This document shows positions 26,303 to 36,174 of a stretch of DNA of 64,000 nucleotides, in pieces (position 1 is the stretch's first letter; every line of letters starts with the position of its first letter). The notes under the pieces were generated by a model. It made no database searches. It had not been told where the DNA came from and was given only the letters and a program-made list of their open reading frames with translations. The DNA is taken from positions 1-64,000 of the forward strand of contig JAMCWX010000010.1 in assembly GCA_023480885.1 (NCBI GenBank). The letters run 5' to 3'. The position numbers and the translations under genes are program-made. This DNA comes from Chloroflexota bacterium (GTDB taxonomy: Bacteria > Chloroflexota > UBA6077 > FW602-bin22 > JACPRP01).

Positions 26303-28603
26303 ATGGGAAACGAGTACTCGGTAGTCGGCAAACGCTTGCCGCGCATAGATGCGCACGGCAAGGCCCTCGGCCAGATGCAATACATCGAGGATATTGTGCT
26401 ACCCCGTATGCTCTGTGGGAAGATACTGCGCAGCCCGCTTCCTCACGCCAAAATCCTCAACATAGACACCAGCAAGGCGGAGCGACTGCCCGGCGTAAAG
26501 GGCATCGTGACCGGTAAGGGGATTCCCAGGAAAACCTATGGTATCGTTCCCAAGGCGCACGACGAGTACGCCCTGGCCATCGATAAAGTGCGCTACATCG
26601 GCGACGACGTGGCCGCTGTGGCCGCCGTGGACGAGGACACGGCTGAGGAAGCCCTGAGCCTCATCAAAGTCGATTACGAGCCCCTTCCCGCCGTCTTCGA
26701 TCCTGAAGAGGCGATCAAGCCAGGAGCGCCTCTGATTCACGAGGAGTATGGCAGCAACATCAGCGCCAAGATACTGAAGAACTTCGGCGACATCGATAAG
26801 GGCTTTGCCGAAGCGGATTACGTGCGCGAGGACAGGTTCTACCACCAGGCCGTAAACCACGCCCCCCTCGAGCCGCACGGCGCAATCGCCCTTTACGACG
26901 CCAGAGGCAAGTTCACTGTGTGGTCGAGCACCCAGATTCCATTCTTCATGCGCCGCAACCTCGCCAAGACCCTCGACGTGCCCGAGAGCGACGTCAGGGT
27001 CATCAAGCCGACGGTGGGTGGTGGCTTCGGCCAAAAGCTGGATCTGTTCGCCAAGGATTTTGGCGCAGCCTGGCTCGCCCGACAGACTGGCCGGCCAGTG
27101 AAGATCATCTACAATCGCGAGGAGGTGTTCACCTGCACGCGACAGCGCCACCCCATGGTCATCTACGTGAAGACCGGCATCAAGAAAGACGGCACTATCG
27201 TTGCCCAGCACTGCCGCATCTATGCCGACGGTGGCGCCTATAATAGCACCGCGCCCCTCATCATCACGCTGTCCGCCTACTTCATGATGATTCCGTATAT
27301 GATTCGCAATCTGCGATTTGAGGGGCACCACGTCTACACCAACAAGCCGGTGGGCGGCGCCATGCGCGGCCACGGCATCCCTCAGGTGCGTTTTGGCTGC
27401 GAGTCCAGCCTGGATATGCTCGCCGAGGAGGCCGGCATCGACCCCGTCGCGCTCAGGTTGAAGAACGCGCTCCGCGCCAACGAGCCGCACCCGGCCCAGT
27501 ACAAGATCTACACTTGCGGCCTGAGCGAGGCCATCGAGAAGACCGCTGAGTCGATGCAGTGGAAGGACAGATACGGCAAGCTGCCCAAGGGCCACGGCAT
27601 CGGCATCGCCGCCTCCGCTTATCCCTCCGGCCTCAACAACATGAGCCACATCGGCGCAGGCGCTATCGTCAAGATACAGCAGGACGATGGCTCGGTCACG
27701 CTTCTTTCGGGTGCGGCTGACATCGGCCAGGGCGCAGAGAGCATGCTGGCGCAGATCGCCGCTGAGGTGTTGGGCGTTACGCTCCAGGAGATGCGCGTGC
27801 TCGCGGCCGACACCGAGCTGACCCCGCTGGATTCCGGCACCTTTGGCAGTGGCGTGACCTTCCGCGCCGGCAACGCTGCGAGGCTGGCCGCCCTCGACGC
27901 ACGGAAGCAGATCGCCGACGTGGTCGCCGACAAGCTCGAAGTCAGCCCCGACGACCTGGTCTTCCGCGACAAGCGCGTCTTCGTCCAGGGCAGTTCAGAC
28001 AAGGGTATGTCCTGGAACGAAGCTATCAAGGCCGTGCAGTACGCCGACAAACCCATGCCCATCGTCGGTCGCGGCTTCTACCACGTCGACGCCGTCGAGC
28101 CGACTACGCTCCTTACCCAGGAGGGTAACTTCTCACCCGCTTACAGCTTCATGGCCCAGGGCGCTGAGGTCAAGGTCGACCTGGAGACTGGTCAGGTGAA
28201 AGTGCTGAAGGTCACCGCCGGGCACGACTGCGGCTTCGCCCTCAACCCGATTTCGGTCGAAGGCCAGTTGGAAGGTTCAGTGGCCGGCGGCGCAGGGCAG
28301 GCAATCTACGAGGACATCGATTGGGACGAGGGCCGCATCAGGAACACGAACTTCCTGGACTACAAGATGCTCACCTCTCTCGAGATGCCCGACGTGGAGA
28401 ACATCGAAGTGATCACGAACGATCCCTACGGACCGTTCGGCGCTAAGGAAGCAGGCGAAGGCACGATAATTCCCACCGCCGCGTGTATTACCAATGCGGT
28501 CTACAACGCGACCGGCGTGCGCATCAAAGAGCTTCCAATTACACCCGAGAAGATCCTCAAGGGCCTCGAAGAGCTGAAGGCCAAAGCCGCGGCAAAAGCC
28601 TAA
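26303..28603 (+). CDS. Molybdopterin subunit of the molybdenum hydroxylase (HcrA/CoxL-like)
   Basis: VKPTVGGGFGQKLDL, GGAMRGHGIPQVRFGCESSLDMLAEEAGIDPVALRLKN, GPFGAKEAGEGTIIPTAACITNAVYNATG. Confidence 0.92.
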   Translation: MGNEYSVVGKRLPRIDAHGKALGQMQYIEDIVLPRMLCGKILRSPLPHAKILNIDTSKAERLPGVKGIVTGKGIPRKTYGIVPKAHDEYALAIDKVRYIGDDVAAVAAVDEDTAEEALSLIKVDYEPLPAVFDPEEAIKPGAPLIHEEYGSNISAKILKNFGDIDKGFAEADYVREDRFYHQAVNHAPLEPHGAIALYDARGKFTVWSSTQIPFFMRRNLAKTLDVPESDVRVIKPTVGGGFGQKLDLFAKDFGAAWLARQTGRPVKIIYNREEVFTCTRQRHPMVIYVKTGIKKDGTIVAQHCRIYADGGAYNSTAPLIITLSAYFMMIPYMIRNLRFEGHHVYTNKPVGGAMRGHGIPQVRFGCESSLDMLAEEAGIDPVALRLKNALRANEPHPAQYKIYTCGLSEAIEKTAESMQWKDRYGKLPKGHGIGIAASAYPSGLNNMSHIGAGAIVKIQQDDGSVTLLSGAADIGQGAESMLAQIAAEVLGVTLQEMRVLAADTELTPLDSGTFGSGVTFRAGNAARLAALDARKQIADVVADKLEVSPDDLVFRDKRVFVQGSSDKGMSWNEAIKAVQYADKPMPIVGRGFYHVDAVEPTTLLTQEGNFSPAYSFMAQGAEVKVDLETGQVKVLKVTAGHDCGFALNPISVEGQLEGSVAGGAGQAIYEDIDWDEGRIRNTNFLDYKMLTSLEMPDVENIEVITNDPYGPFGAKEAGEGTIIPTAACITNAVYNATGVRIKELPITPEKILKGLEELKAKAAAKA

Positions 28604-28616
28604 ACGCAAATCAGCA

Positions 28617-28658
28617 ACGTACTCCTGGGGCAACCGACTGGTTGTCCCAGGAGTACGT
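28617..28658 (+). terminator. Strong hairpin downstream of the Mo-subunit gene
   Basis: 19-bp stem ACGTACTCCTGGGGCAACC / GGTTGTCCCAGGAGTACGT (one GU), loop GACT; no clear U-tract. Confidence 0.6.
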
Positions 28659-28659
28659 G

Positions 28660-28688
28660 TTGACATCCCTTCTGCATCTTACTAGAAT
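28660..28688 (+). promoter_or_regulatory. Near-consensus sigma70 promoter
   Basis: TTGACA-N17-TAGAAT, beginning 2 bp after the hairpin. Confidence 0.7.
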
Positions 28689-28737
28689 TGGGACAATTCT
28701 CGACATAACCCGTTACTTGGTAGCACAGGAGAATGCA

Positions 28738-30126
28738 ATGGAGTTCAAGGAGAGCTATCAGGACCTCGTCACGTCACCTCGCCACTTCATCGAGAATTTC
28801 AGCTTTCCCGACCCGGCGCGCATCAAGCTCATCGACTGCACGCTGCGAGATGGCGAGCAGATGCCGGGCGTAGCCTTCAGCCCCGAGACCAAATACGAGA
28901 TCGTCAAGGCTATGAGCGACATCGGCATTCACGGCGCCGAGATCGGCTTCCCGGCGGTCTCGGAATCGGAGCGACAGACGGTGAAGCTCGCCGTGGAGGG
29001 CAAGCGAAGAGGGGAACTGCGGCCTGATTTCGATATCGTCCTGGTCTGCCGCACGGCCAAGGCTGACGTAGATGCTACGGTCAAAGGGCTGGAAGACGCA
29101 GACGTCGACCCCGCCGAGGTCTACTTCAGCACCTTCACCTCGGGCTCGGATTTGCACATTAAATACAAGATCGGACGCGTGCTCATGCGCCAGGAAGGTA
29201 GAGACGAGGCGGACTACTTCGATACTCCCGTGGAGTTCTTCCGCCAGGCCAACATCCGTCTCCTGGTCGACGCCGTCAAGTATATACGAAGCAAGGGCGT
29301 TAAGAAGGTTCAGATCGTCGCCGAGGACGTTTCGCGCGCCAACGTCGACTACATCATCCAGTTGTATCAAGCTGGCATCGCCGCGGGCGGAACTCGTCCC
29401 TGCTTCGCCGATACTGTTGGCTGCCTCATCCCCGAATACGCGGGCTACTATGCCCGCCGCTTGATCGAGTCGCTGGGCGCCGAATCCGAGGTCTACACTC
29501 ACTTCCACAACGACTACGGCCTTGCCACCATCAACAACATCGCTGCCTTCGCCCAGGGGATGGAGGTTTTCAACGGCTCGCTCAATGGCCTTGGCGAGCG
29601 CGCGGGCAATGCCTCTCTCCAGGAGTTCGTCGCCGCCCTGCGCTGGCTTTATGGCATCGAGATTCCAGGCTTCCGCTACGATCAGTTGCGCGCCATCAGC
29701 CGCCTGGTCGAACGGCACTCCGGCGTTCCCATTGCGCTTAACGATCCTATCATCGGCGGGGGAGTGTTTACCCACGAATCAGGCGTCCACACCGCTGGCG
29801 TGCTCATCGATCCGCGCATCTACGAAAGCGTGCCGAGCGAGGCGGTGGGCGCGGAAACAGGCTACCTCTATGGCAAGCACAGCGGCACGCTGATCGTCAA
29901 GTTCGCGCTGCAGAAGAACAAGGATGAGTTGGATAGACACGGCATCGAGATCACCGAGGACCTAGTACACAAGGTTACTGAGCAGGTCAAGGTCCTCAGG
30001 GAGAAGATGGCCGAGGGCGACCACGCCGAGAAGATAGTGGACGAGATCGAGGCCGCCGTTGCCCGCCTGGGGCTCACCGAGCAGGATGTCTTGAACATCG
30101 CCCTGGCGGCGAAGAGCGGCCAGTGA
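28738..30126 (+). CDS. LeuA/NifV-family acyltransferase (isopropylmalate/homocitrate synthase-like)
   Basis: IKLIDCTLRDGEQMPGVAFSPETK...HFHNDYGLATINNIAAFAQG...NGLGERAGNASLQEFVAAL. Confidence 0.85.
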   Translation: MEFKESYQDLVTSPRHFIENFSFPDPARIKLIDCTLRDGEQMPGVAFSPETKYEIVKAMSDIGIHGAEIGFPAVSESERQTVKLAVEGKRRGELRPDFDIVLVCRTAKADVDATVKGLEDADVDPAEVYFSTFTSGSDLHIKYKIGRVLMRQEGRDEADYFDTPVEFFRQANIRLLVDAVKYIRSKGVKKVQIVAEDVSRANVDYIIQLYQAGIAAGGTRPCFADTVGCLIPEYAGYYARRLIESLGAESEVYTHFHNDYGLATINNIAAFAQGMEVFNGSLNGLGERAGNASLQEFVAALRWLYGIEIPGFRYDQLRAISRLVERHSGVPIALNDPIIGGGVFTHESGVHTAGVLIDPRIYESVPSEAVGAETGYLYGKHSGTLIVKFALQKNKDELDRHGIEITEDLVHKVTEQVKVLREKMAEGDHAEKIVDEIEAAVARLGLTEQDVLNIALAAKSGQ

Positions 30127-30359
30127 TCCTGCCTGTCCGCCCCCTGAACCTGTTCTGCGGGGAAGTGTACGCAAGATCGGTGCGGAAATAGCGGACGAGA
30201 TGTGGCAATTCCCCTCTCCATCGGCCGCGAGGGAGAGGGGACAACGCATCAGCCCTCGTGCTCCGATGCTCTCGACCAATTTCCGCAGTATTCCATACAG
30301 TACCTTCTGCGGGAGAGGATCAGGGTGCTCCGCAGAGCGGCGAGGGCCGTTCCTTCTTC

Positions 30360-30818
30360 CTACTCCGTCTTTGCGCCTGACGACCGAATCAGCAGAACCG
30401 GCACGGAGGATCCTCTGAGCACGCGTTCCGCGACGCTGCCATAAACCCAGCGCTTAATCCCGCTGCGGCCGTGGGTGCACATGGCAACCAGACTGATCCC
30501 ATTTTCGCTTTCCCTGGCATAGTCGACGATCACTTCGGCCGCATCGCCGAACTTCACCGCTGTCCGCACAGGTATCGCCTTCGCCCTCAAGCGATAGGCA
30601 ATCCTGTTTAAATACTCGCCTAGCTCAATTGCGATCCTATCCATCTCTTCGTCGACGGGAGCGATTATCCTTCCGTTTTCCTCCAGCGCCTGTGGCGGAG
30701 GGGACACCCGCAAGAGAACGACCTCCGACTTCATTTTCTCTGCCATGTCTTCGGCGTATGGAAGCACCTCCTCAGACAGTTCAGAACCATCCAACGTCAC
30801 GAGTATCCTCTTGTACAC
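30360..30818 (-). CDS. Universal stress protein (UspA family), GTG start
   Basis: (V)YKRILVTLDGSELSEEVLPYAEDMA...; MCTHGRSGIKRWVYGSVAERVLRGSSVPVLLIR; RBS AGGAGG. Confidence 0.88.
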   Translation of the reverse strand: MYKRILVTLDGSELSEEVLPYAEDMAEKMKSEVVLLRVSPPPQALEENGRIIAPVDEEMDRIAIELGEYLNRIAYRLRAKAIPVRTAVKFGDAAEVIVDYARESENGISLVAMCTHGRSGIKRWVYGSVAERVLRGSSVPVLLIRSSGAKTE

Positions 30819-31269
30819 CTCAATCCTCCTTAGCCAGATTGCTGACGCAAGGGTACTCAATCGGAAGCGTGTTGTCAAGAAATGACAAGGGCGTAAACCC
30901 GTTCTACAACCTATATCGCTCGCTCGCTCGTCAGTTGACAAGAGAAGTAACGAGCGCTAACATGGTGTTCGAGTGCTTAGAAAACTTGAAAAGTCGGTTA
31001 TGGCTTCGTCGTATTGCGCGACGAAGCCCAGGGCCTGCTCAAGGTCGTGCAATACCAGTCAAACATCTTCTCCCCTGGGGAGGAGATGCATTTTCTGTTT
31101 CCGCTGGAACAGACGCAATGCGGGGCCTTCCCCCGCTTCGATACATTCCTTAGCAGAACAATTTAAGGAGGAAGCCTATGTAGCAACATTCGGTTGTCCT
31201 CGAACAACCTCTTTGGTGGATTTGGACCACCCTTGCAGTTTCGGTGACGGCATTCACTAGGAGGACAAA

Positions 31270-32757
31270 ATGGCCACTGATGTACCTGATGCGGCACCCC
31301 GCAAGAAATCAGAACTATTGGAGCGAGGGAAGACCCTGATCGACCGAACCAAGCTCCGTATGTTCGAGTATGCTCTTGGCGAAGCTCTCAACGTTCTTGG
31401 ACATTCCTCGGAACAGAACTTGACTCGGATCGCTCAGCTCTTCAGAGCTCAGGCTAAAGACGAGACAAGCAAGATGGTGGCCGATTGGGTCGGAGGTTAC
31501 CTCAGACCCGGCGGCCCAGGCGCCGAAAACATCAAACGCGTCCTGACAAGCATCGACGCCAACGTTCGCCGCAACTATCTCGCCCGATTCATCACGAACA
31601 TCGCGTTTCACGATCCCGCTATTTACCAACTACCCGACGGACGAGAGTTCCCATCCCCTGCGTGCATCGTCATCAGCCCCACGATGCGCTGCAATCTGCG
31701 CTGTCTCGGATGCTACGCCGGCAACTACACCCAGGCCGACGATCTACCCGTGGAAGTGTTTGAGCGGGTTATCCAGGAAGCCCGAGAGCTCGGCACAAAG
31801 TTCTTCATCATCACTGGAGGCGAGCCCTTAGTTTACCATCCCCTGTTTGATTCCATCAAGAAGTTCGATGATTGCGCCTTCCAGTTCTATACCAGCGGAC
31901 ATCTTATGAACGAAAGGATCGCGCGACGCATCGTCGAGCTGGGCAACGTCGTCCCAGCCATCAGCATCGAAGGATTTAAGGAAGAGACCGAATTCAGGCG
32001 CGGCGAGGGCGGCTTTGACCGCGTCATGCGGGCCATGGACATCTTGCGCGAGGCCCGTGCTCTCTTCGCTTTCTCGGTGACGGTGACAAGGCACAATACT
32101 GACGTTGTCATCAGCGATGAGTTCATCGACTTGATGATTCAGAAGGGCGTAGGCTACGGCTGGTACTTCACCTACGTGCCCATCGGGCGTGAACCCGACC
32201 TCAGTTTGATGCCGACCCCGGAGCAGCGCAACAAGCTGCGCGAAGGCATCAACCGCATCCGCAAGACCAAGGGCCTGCTCATCGGCGATTTCTGGAACGA
32301 CGGCGCGCTTTCCGAAGGCTGCCTCTCTGGCGGTCGCCGCTATCTTCATATCAACAACAAGGGCGACGTGGAGCCATGCGTGTTCGTGCACTTCTCCGTC
32401 GATAATATCAAAGAGAAACCTCTTAAAGAGGCGCTTGCATCAGATTTCTTCAGGGCGTTCAGAAAGGCCGCCCCGTTCGGCACCAATCTGCTCCGCCCTT
32501 GTCCGATAATCGACCATCCGCAGGTGCTGCGCAAGCTGGTACCGAAATTTGGCGCCAAGCCAACGCACGAAGGCGCAGACTCGATCATCACCGACCTGGC
32601 CGGAGCGATGGACAATTACTCCGCTGGTGTGAAGAGCATTTACGATTCCATCTGGGACAAGGATTACCAGTGGGCAGCCAGGCTGCACAACAACCCGCGC
32701 TATGCCAAGGCGACGGATGCTCGCATTCCCGATAGCGACAACGGCGCGGCGAAGTGA
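31270..32757 (+). CDS. Radical SAM protein
   Basis: ISPTMRCNLRCLGCYAGNY (CxxxCxxC), TGGEPL, C-terminal Cys motifs LSEGCLSGGRRYLHINNKGDVEPCVFVHFS. Confidence 0.9.
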   Translation: MATDVPDAAPRKKSELLERGKTLIDRTKLRMFEYALGEALNVLGHSSEQNLTRIAQLFRAQAKDETSKMVADWVGGYLRPGGPGAENIKRVLTSIDANVRRNYLARFITNIAFHDPAIYQLPDGREFPSPACIVISPTMRCNLRCLGCYAGNYTQADDLPVEVFERVIQEARELGTKFFIITGGEPLVYHPLFDSIKKFDDCAFQFYTSGHLMNERIARRIVELGNVVPAISIEGFKEETEFRRGEGGFDRVMRAMDILREARALFAFSVTVTRHNTDVVISDEFIDLMIQKGVGYGWYFTYVPIGREPDLSLMPTPEQRNKLREGINRIRKTKGLLIGDFWNDGALSEGCLSGGRRYLHINNKGDVEPCVFVHFSVDNIKEKPLKEALASDFFRAFRKAAPFGTNLLRPCPIIDHPQVLRKLVPKFGAKPTHEGADSIITDLAGAMDNYSAGVKSIYDSIWDKDYQWAARLHNNPRYAKATDARIPDSDNGAAK

Positions 32758-32838
32758 AGCGGTCCGGGGAGGCTGGCCCGCGCACCGCGACGGTGGCTGG
32801 GTGTTTTCGAGGTAGAAGTAATTATATGGATGCCAGAC

Positions 32839-32865
32839 CGCGGGCGGCTCGACGAGTCGCCCGCG
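32839..32865 (+). terminator. Hairpin downstream of the radical SAM gene
   Basis: CGCGGGCGGCTC-gac-GAGTCGCCCGCG, then TTAATT. Confidence 0.55.
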
Positions 32866-33034
32866 TTAATTGCCAATAGTTGCCAATCCGGAACCTGGGC
32901 GCGATGCATCGCGCCCACAGGTACTTTCTCTTGAACCCTCTTGGAGGATAGAGCGGGAGTCGTTTCGATATACAAGTTGGTAGATGAGGTCTAGATTGGC
33001 GATGCCCTCCAGCCGTGCTTCGCCGTGGTCGTAC

Positions 33035-33229
33035 CTAACGCGATCTGCGTCTGCTGTGTCGGCGTGCCGCCTTGCGAGCGGCGATGCGCGACTTCTCCGC
33101 CTTCGAGATAAAATGTCGCCGCGCCCGGATCTCTTGCATCAATCCCGAGCGTTGCACGAGCTTCTGAAAGCGTCCTAGCAGGCTTTCCTGACTCTCGCCA
33201 TCACGTATAGTTACATTCAAAGTCTGCAT
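33035..33229 (-). CDS. rpsU: 30S ribosomal protein S21
   Basis: MQTLNVTIRDGESQESLLGRFQKLVQRSGLMQEIRARRHFISKAEKSRIAARKAARRHSRRR. Confidence 0.85.
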   Translation of the reverse strand: MQTLNVTIRDGESQESLLGRFQKLVQRSGLMQEIRARRHFISKAEKSRIAARKAARRHSRRRSR

Positions 33230-33346
33230 CCCTCTTTCGTTCGTCTTCAGCCCCGTGCGCGCCTGGCGCGACTCAGGCCTGTTGGCGCGGGCAAGCTCCG
33301 GTCCGCAGACCCGGGACTGATTCGTAGAATTAGCCCTGCCTGGCCG

Positions 33347-33652
33347 CTAGCGGCGGGCAGAGCGCTGCTTGCGGAAGCAGTCTGAACAGTACACAGGCTT
33401 ATCGGCGCGCGGCTGGAAAGGAAGCTGAGTTTGCGCGCCACACGCCGAGCACGTGGCACTGTACATCTTTGCCGGCGGCCGACTGCCACCGTTGAACCTG
33501 CCAGCCCCACGCCTACGTTCTGCCCGACAGCTTTGGCAGCGCGACGGCTCGTTCTCGTAGCCGCGCGAAGCAAAGAACTCCTGTTCTTGAGCGGTGAAGA
33601 CAAAACGGGACCCACAGTCGCGACACGTGAGTGTCTTATCCGCGTAGGACAT
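33347..33652 (-). CDS. Zinc-ribbon protein (two CxxC zinc motifs)
   Basis: MSYADKTLTCRDCGSRFVFTAQEQEFFASRGYENEPSRCQSCR...CSACGAQTQLPFQPRADKPVYCSDCF. Confidence 0.85.
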   Translation of the reverse strand: MSYADKTLTCRDCGSRFVFTAQEQEFFASRGYENEPSRCQSCRAERRRGAGRFNGGSRPPAKMYSATCSACGAQTQLPFQPRADKPVYCSDCFRKQRSARR

Positions 33653-33875
33653 TGCGGCGACCTCCTTCAGTCGGTATCGGTCGCACACTGGCAGCGACGC
33701 CCTACGCGGCCAAAAGCAGGGCAACTGGAGAGAAGTCCGGCACGAGGTACCGTTGGCAGTCTCGACCTGATTTCCATTATACAACGTTTAGAGAGGTTTT
33801 GCTACTCTACCCGCGGCACCCATCTTGCACTACCAGTTTGTCGATAGCGTCCGGCTCCTAAAGATTGAGAAGCGC

Positions 33876-34760
33876 ATGGGTCTTCTTCGAGAATTCAAGA
33901 AGTGGCTCAACGGCCTTCCGTCGGTTGCGGCTGGCCGCAGCTTCAGCCTCGACGTCCTCCTGACCGCAGCCAGGGCCTTCAACCGAGACAACTGCCAGCA
34001 TCTCGCCGCCGGCATAGCCTACTACGGCATCTTCTCTCTGTTCCCTCTCCTCCTGGGCCTCATCGCCATCGCCAGCTTGCTGCTGCAGTCCGCGGATGCC
34101 AGGGATGCAGTCATCCGCGCTGCCTCCAAGGGGTTACCAGGATCCACAGCCCTGGTGCAGCAGAACATCGATCAGGTGCTCGCGGCGCGGGGCACCATCA
34201 GCATCCTGGCCGCCGTCATGCTCCTCTGGTCGGCGAAGGGAATCTTCAGCGCGATCACCACGTCGTTGAACCTGGCCTGGGAAGTGTCTGAGAAGCGCCC
34301 CTTCTGGAAGCTGACGGGGATACAGATGGCGCTGGTCGTTGGCAGTGGCTTCTTCCTGGCGCTGTCGCTGGCCATCACCACCACCGTGGCACTGATCTCT
34401 AACCTCTCGGTGCCCGGCCTGGGATCGCGGCTGGGGGATGAGCCGTTCTGGACGCTGGCGACCGAGCCATTCTCGCTGGCCCTCAGCATCGCCACGTTCC
34501 TGCTCCTCTACCGCTTCCTGCCGTGCTGCGAGGTTCGCCTGGGCGACGTCTGGCGCGGCGCAGTGGTGGCAGGGGTGCTCTTTGAGATCGCCAAGTCCGC
34601 CTACGTCTTCTACGCGACCGTCGTCGCCAATTACCAGCTAGTTTACGGCTCGCTGACCGCAGCCATTGTCCTGCTTCTCTGGGCGTGGATCTCCAGCGTC
34701 ATCCTGCTCTTCGGCGCCGAGATCAGCGCCGCGTATACGAAGCTGAAGAGGCGCTCTTGA
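33876..34760 (+). CDS. YihY/virulence factor BrkB family membrane protein
   Basis: FNRDNCQHLAAGIAYYGIFSLFPLLLGLIA...YRFLPCCEVRLGDVWRGAVVAGVLFEIAKSAYVFY...YGSLTAAIVLLLWAW. Confidence 0.9.
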   Translation: MGLLREFKKWLNGLPSVAAGRSFSLDVLLTAARAFNRDNCQHLAAGIAYYGIFSLFPLLLGLIAIASLLLQSADARDAVIRAASKGLPGSTALVQQNIDQVLAARGTISILAAVMLLWSAKGIFSAITTSLNLAWEVSEKRPFWKLTGIQMALVVGSGFFLALSLAITTTVALISNLSVPGLGSRLGDEPFWTLATEPFSLALSIATFLLLYRFLPCCEVRLGDVWRGAVVAGVLFEIAKSAYVFYATVVANYQLVYGSLTAAIVLLLWAWISSVILLFGAEISAAYTKLKRRS

Positions 34761-34825
34761 GTCGCCTAGGCGACTAATTCGGGCAGCGCCATATGGTAAG
34801 TATTCCCTGGCGTTATGGCAGAATT

Positions 34826-36079
34826 CTAGTACTGCTGGGAGCTGATGAGGATATTGCCTGACGTGCTGCCGAGCACAAGCAGTATCGTCCCCTGGTTGAC
34901 CACGCCGCGCCAGCGGCCGGCGGAATTCTCGGCCGAATCCAGCACGAACGGCGGATCGAGCGTGAACGTGCCCTTGGTGGAGGCATCGAGCCGGAAGGCG
35001 CTCTCTTTGACGACGAAGACGGAGATGTTGCCCGACGAGGTCTTGATGCTGTGCTCGCCCTCGGTAGGCAGGGCGCCGTAGAAGGTGACGTTGCCGCTGC
35101 CCGCCGCCACGTTCAGCGTCGTGGCCCGCGCCTCGGTCAGGTCCACCGTGCCCTGCGTTTTGATATCGAACGCCCCTTGCGTCTGATCCATCGATATGCC
35201 GCCGGTCGTGGTCGTCGCGTGCAACTCGTCGGCGCTGACGCGGAACAGGTTCATCCTGCCCGCCTGCGTCTTGAGGTTCATCGTCTGCGCGCCGCTCTCG
35301 TTGATGGTGAGCTGGCCTTTGGGGACGTCGGCCGTCAGAGACCCGGCGCGAAAGCGCGTCAGCGTGAGATCGCCGTTCTGGATGTTGAAGGTAGCTTTGC
35401 CGTCGGAGCCCGAGTCTTTGAGGACAGTGTTGGCGCCGGTGGCGATGGCGAGCGCCGCCGCGGTGAGGCGGTCAATCTGGATCGAAGAGGTCTTCGACTT
35501 GATGTTCGTCTCGCCGATGGTGTCCGCGATCTTCAGGTTCCCCGTCTCGTTGACGATGGTGATTGGGCCGCGAATGTCCGAGAGCGTCACATTGACGTTC
35601 TGGCCATTGATGTCGATGGTCCCTTTCAGGCCGCTGATGGTGATGCTGCCACTGCCTGTTTTGACCTTCACTGAGGCGTCGGGAGGGGTCGTGATCTTGT
35701 AATCGACCGTCCGTCTGGGTCTGGCGGCGCTGCCCATGCCGAAGGAGATGGTCTGTCCCTTCTGCTGCGGCTCGACGCTGAAGGACGCGACCTCGCGCTG
35801 CGCCGATTCCTTGTCGGTGCCGAAGGAGCGTTTGGTGACGATGGCCTTCACGGGGCCAGCAGGCGCGGTGTAGACTGTGATGTTGCCTGCCACTTCGGCG
35901 AACTCCAGTTGGACGGCTTCCGTGAGGTCGAACGAATACTCTTTGGCCTTGCTGGCCGGCACGTCGCCGATCACCGGTTCCTGTTTCGGCTGACTGTTGC
36001 TCGACCTGCTAACCAGTTGCCACGAGGCAAGCAAGATGATAACGGCAAAGCCGATAACGATCAGGCGTCTGTTCCGCAT
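34826..36079 (-). CDS. DUF4097-like beta-helix protein with N-terminal signal/TM
   Basis: Repeated short beta-strand motifs (VKTGSGSITISGLKGTIDI, VAAGSGNVTFYG, IKTSSGNISV). Confidence 0.7.
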   Translation of the reverse strand: MRNRRLIVIGFAVIILLASWQLVSRSSNSQPKQEPVIGDVPASKAKEYSFDLTEAVQLEFAEVAGNITVYTAPAGPVKAIVTKRSFGTDKESAQREVASFSVEPQQKGQTISFGMGSAARPRRTVDYKITTPPDASVKVKTGSGSITISGLKGTIDINGQNVNVTLSDIRGPITIVNETGNLKIADTIGETNIKSKTSSIQIDRLTAAALAIATGANTVLKDSGSDGKATFNIQNGDLTLTRFRAGSLTADVPKGQLTINESGAQTMNLKTQAGRMNLFRVSADELHATTTTGGISMDQTQGAFDIKTQGTVDLTEARATTLNVAAGSGNVTFYGALPTEGEHSIKTSSGNISVFVVKESAFRLDASTKGTFTLDPPFVLDSAENSAGRWRGVVNQGTILLVLGSTSGNILISSQQY

Positions 36080-36174
36080 GTATCAGACCCATTCGTCGGG
36101 AGACCTGTAGGGGCAAACCTTGCGTTCACCCACTGCGCCAATCCCGACGCACCCGATCTTAGCACCGGCAAATG

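Noticed and set aside
26399-27649. 416-aa minus-strand ORF antisense to the Mo-hydroxylase subunit
   Set aside because: The plus-strand frame has full family motifs; the antisense ORF has no recognisable domain and reflects GC-rich codon usage.
28774-29775. 333-aa minus-strand ORF
   Set aside because: Antisense to the LeuA-family gene; no domain, no RBS evidence.
31002-31028. Hairpin GGCTTCGTCG…CGACGAAGCC upstream of the radical SAM gene as a riboswitch
   Set aside because: A simple 10-bp stem without conserved riboswitch motifs; reported only as structure.
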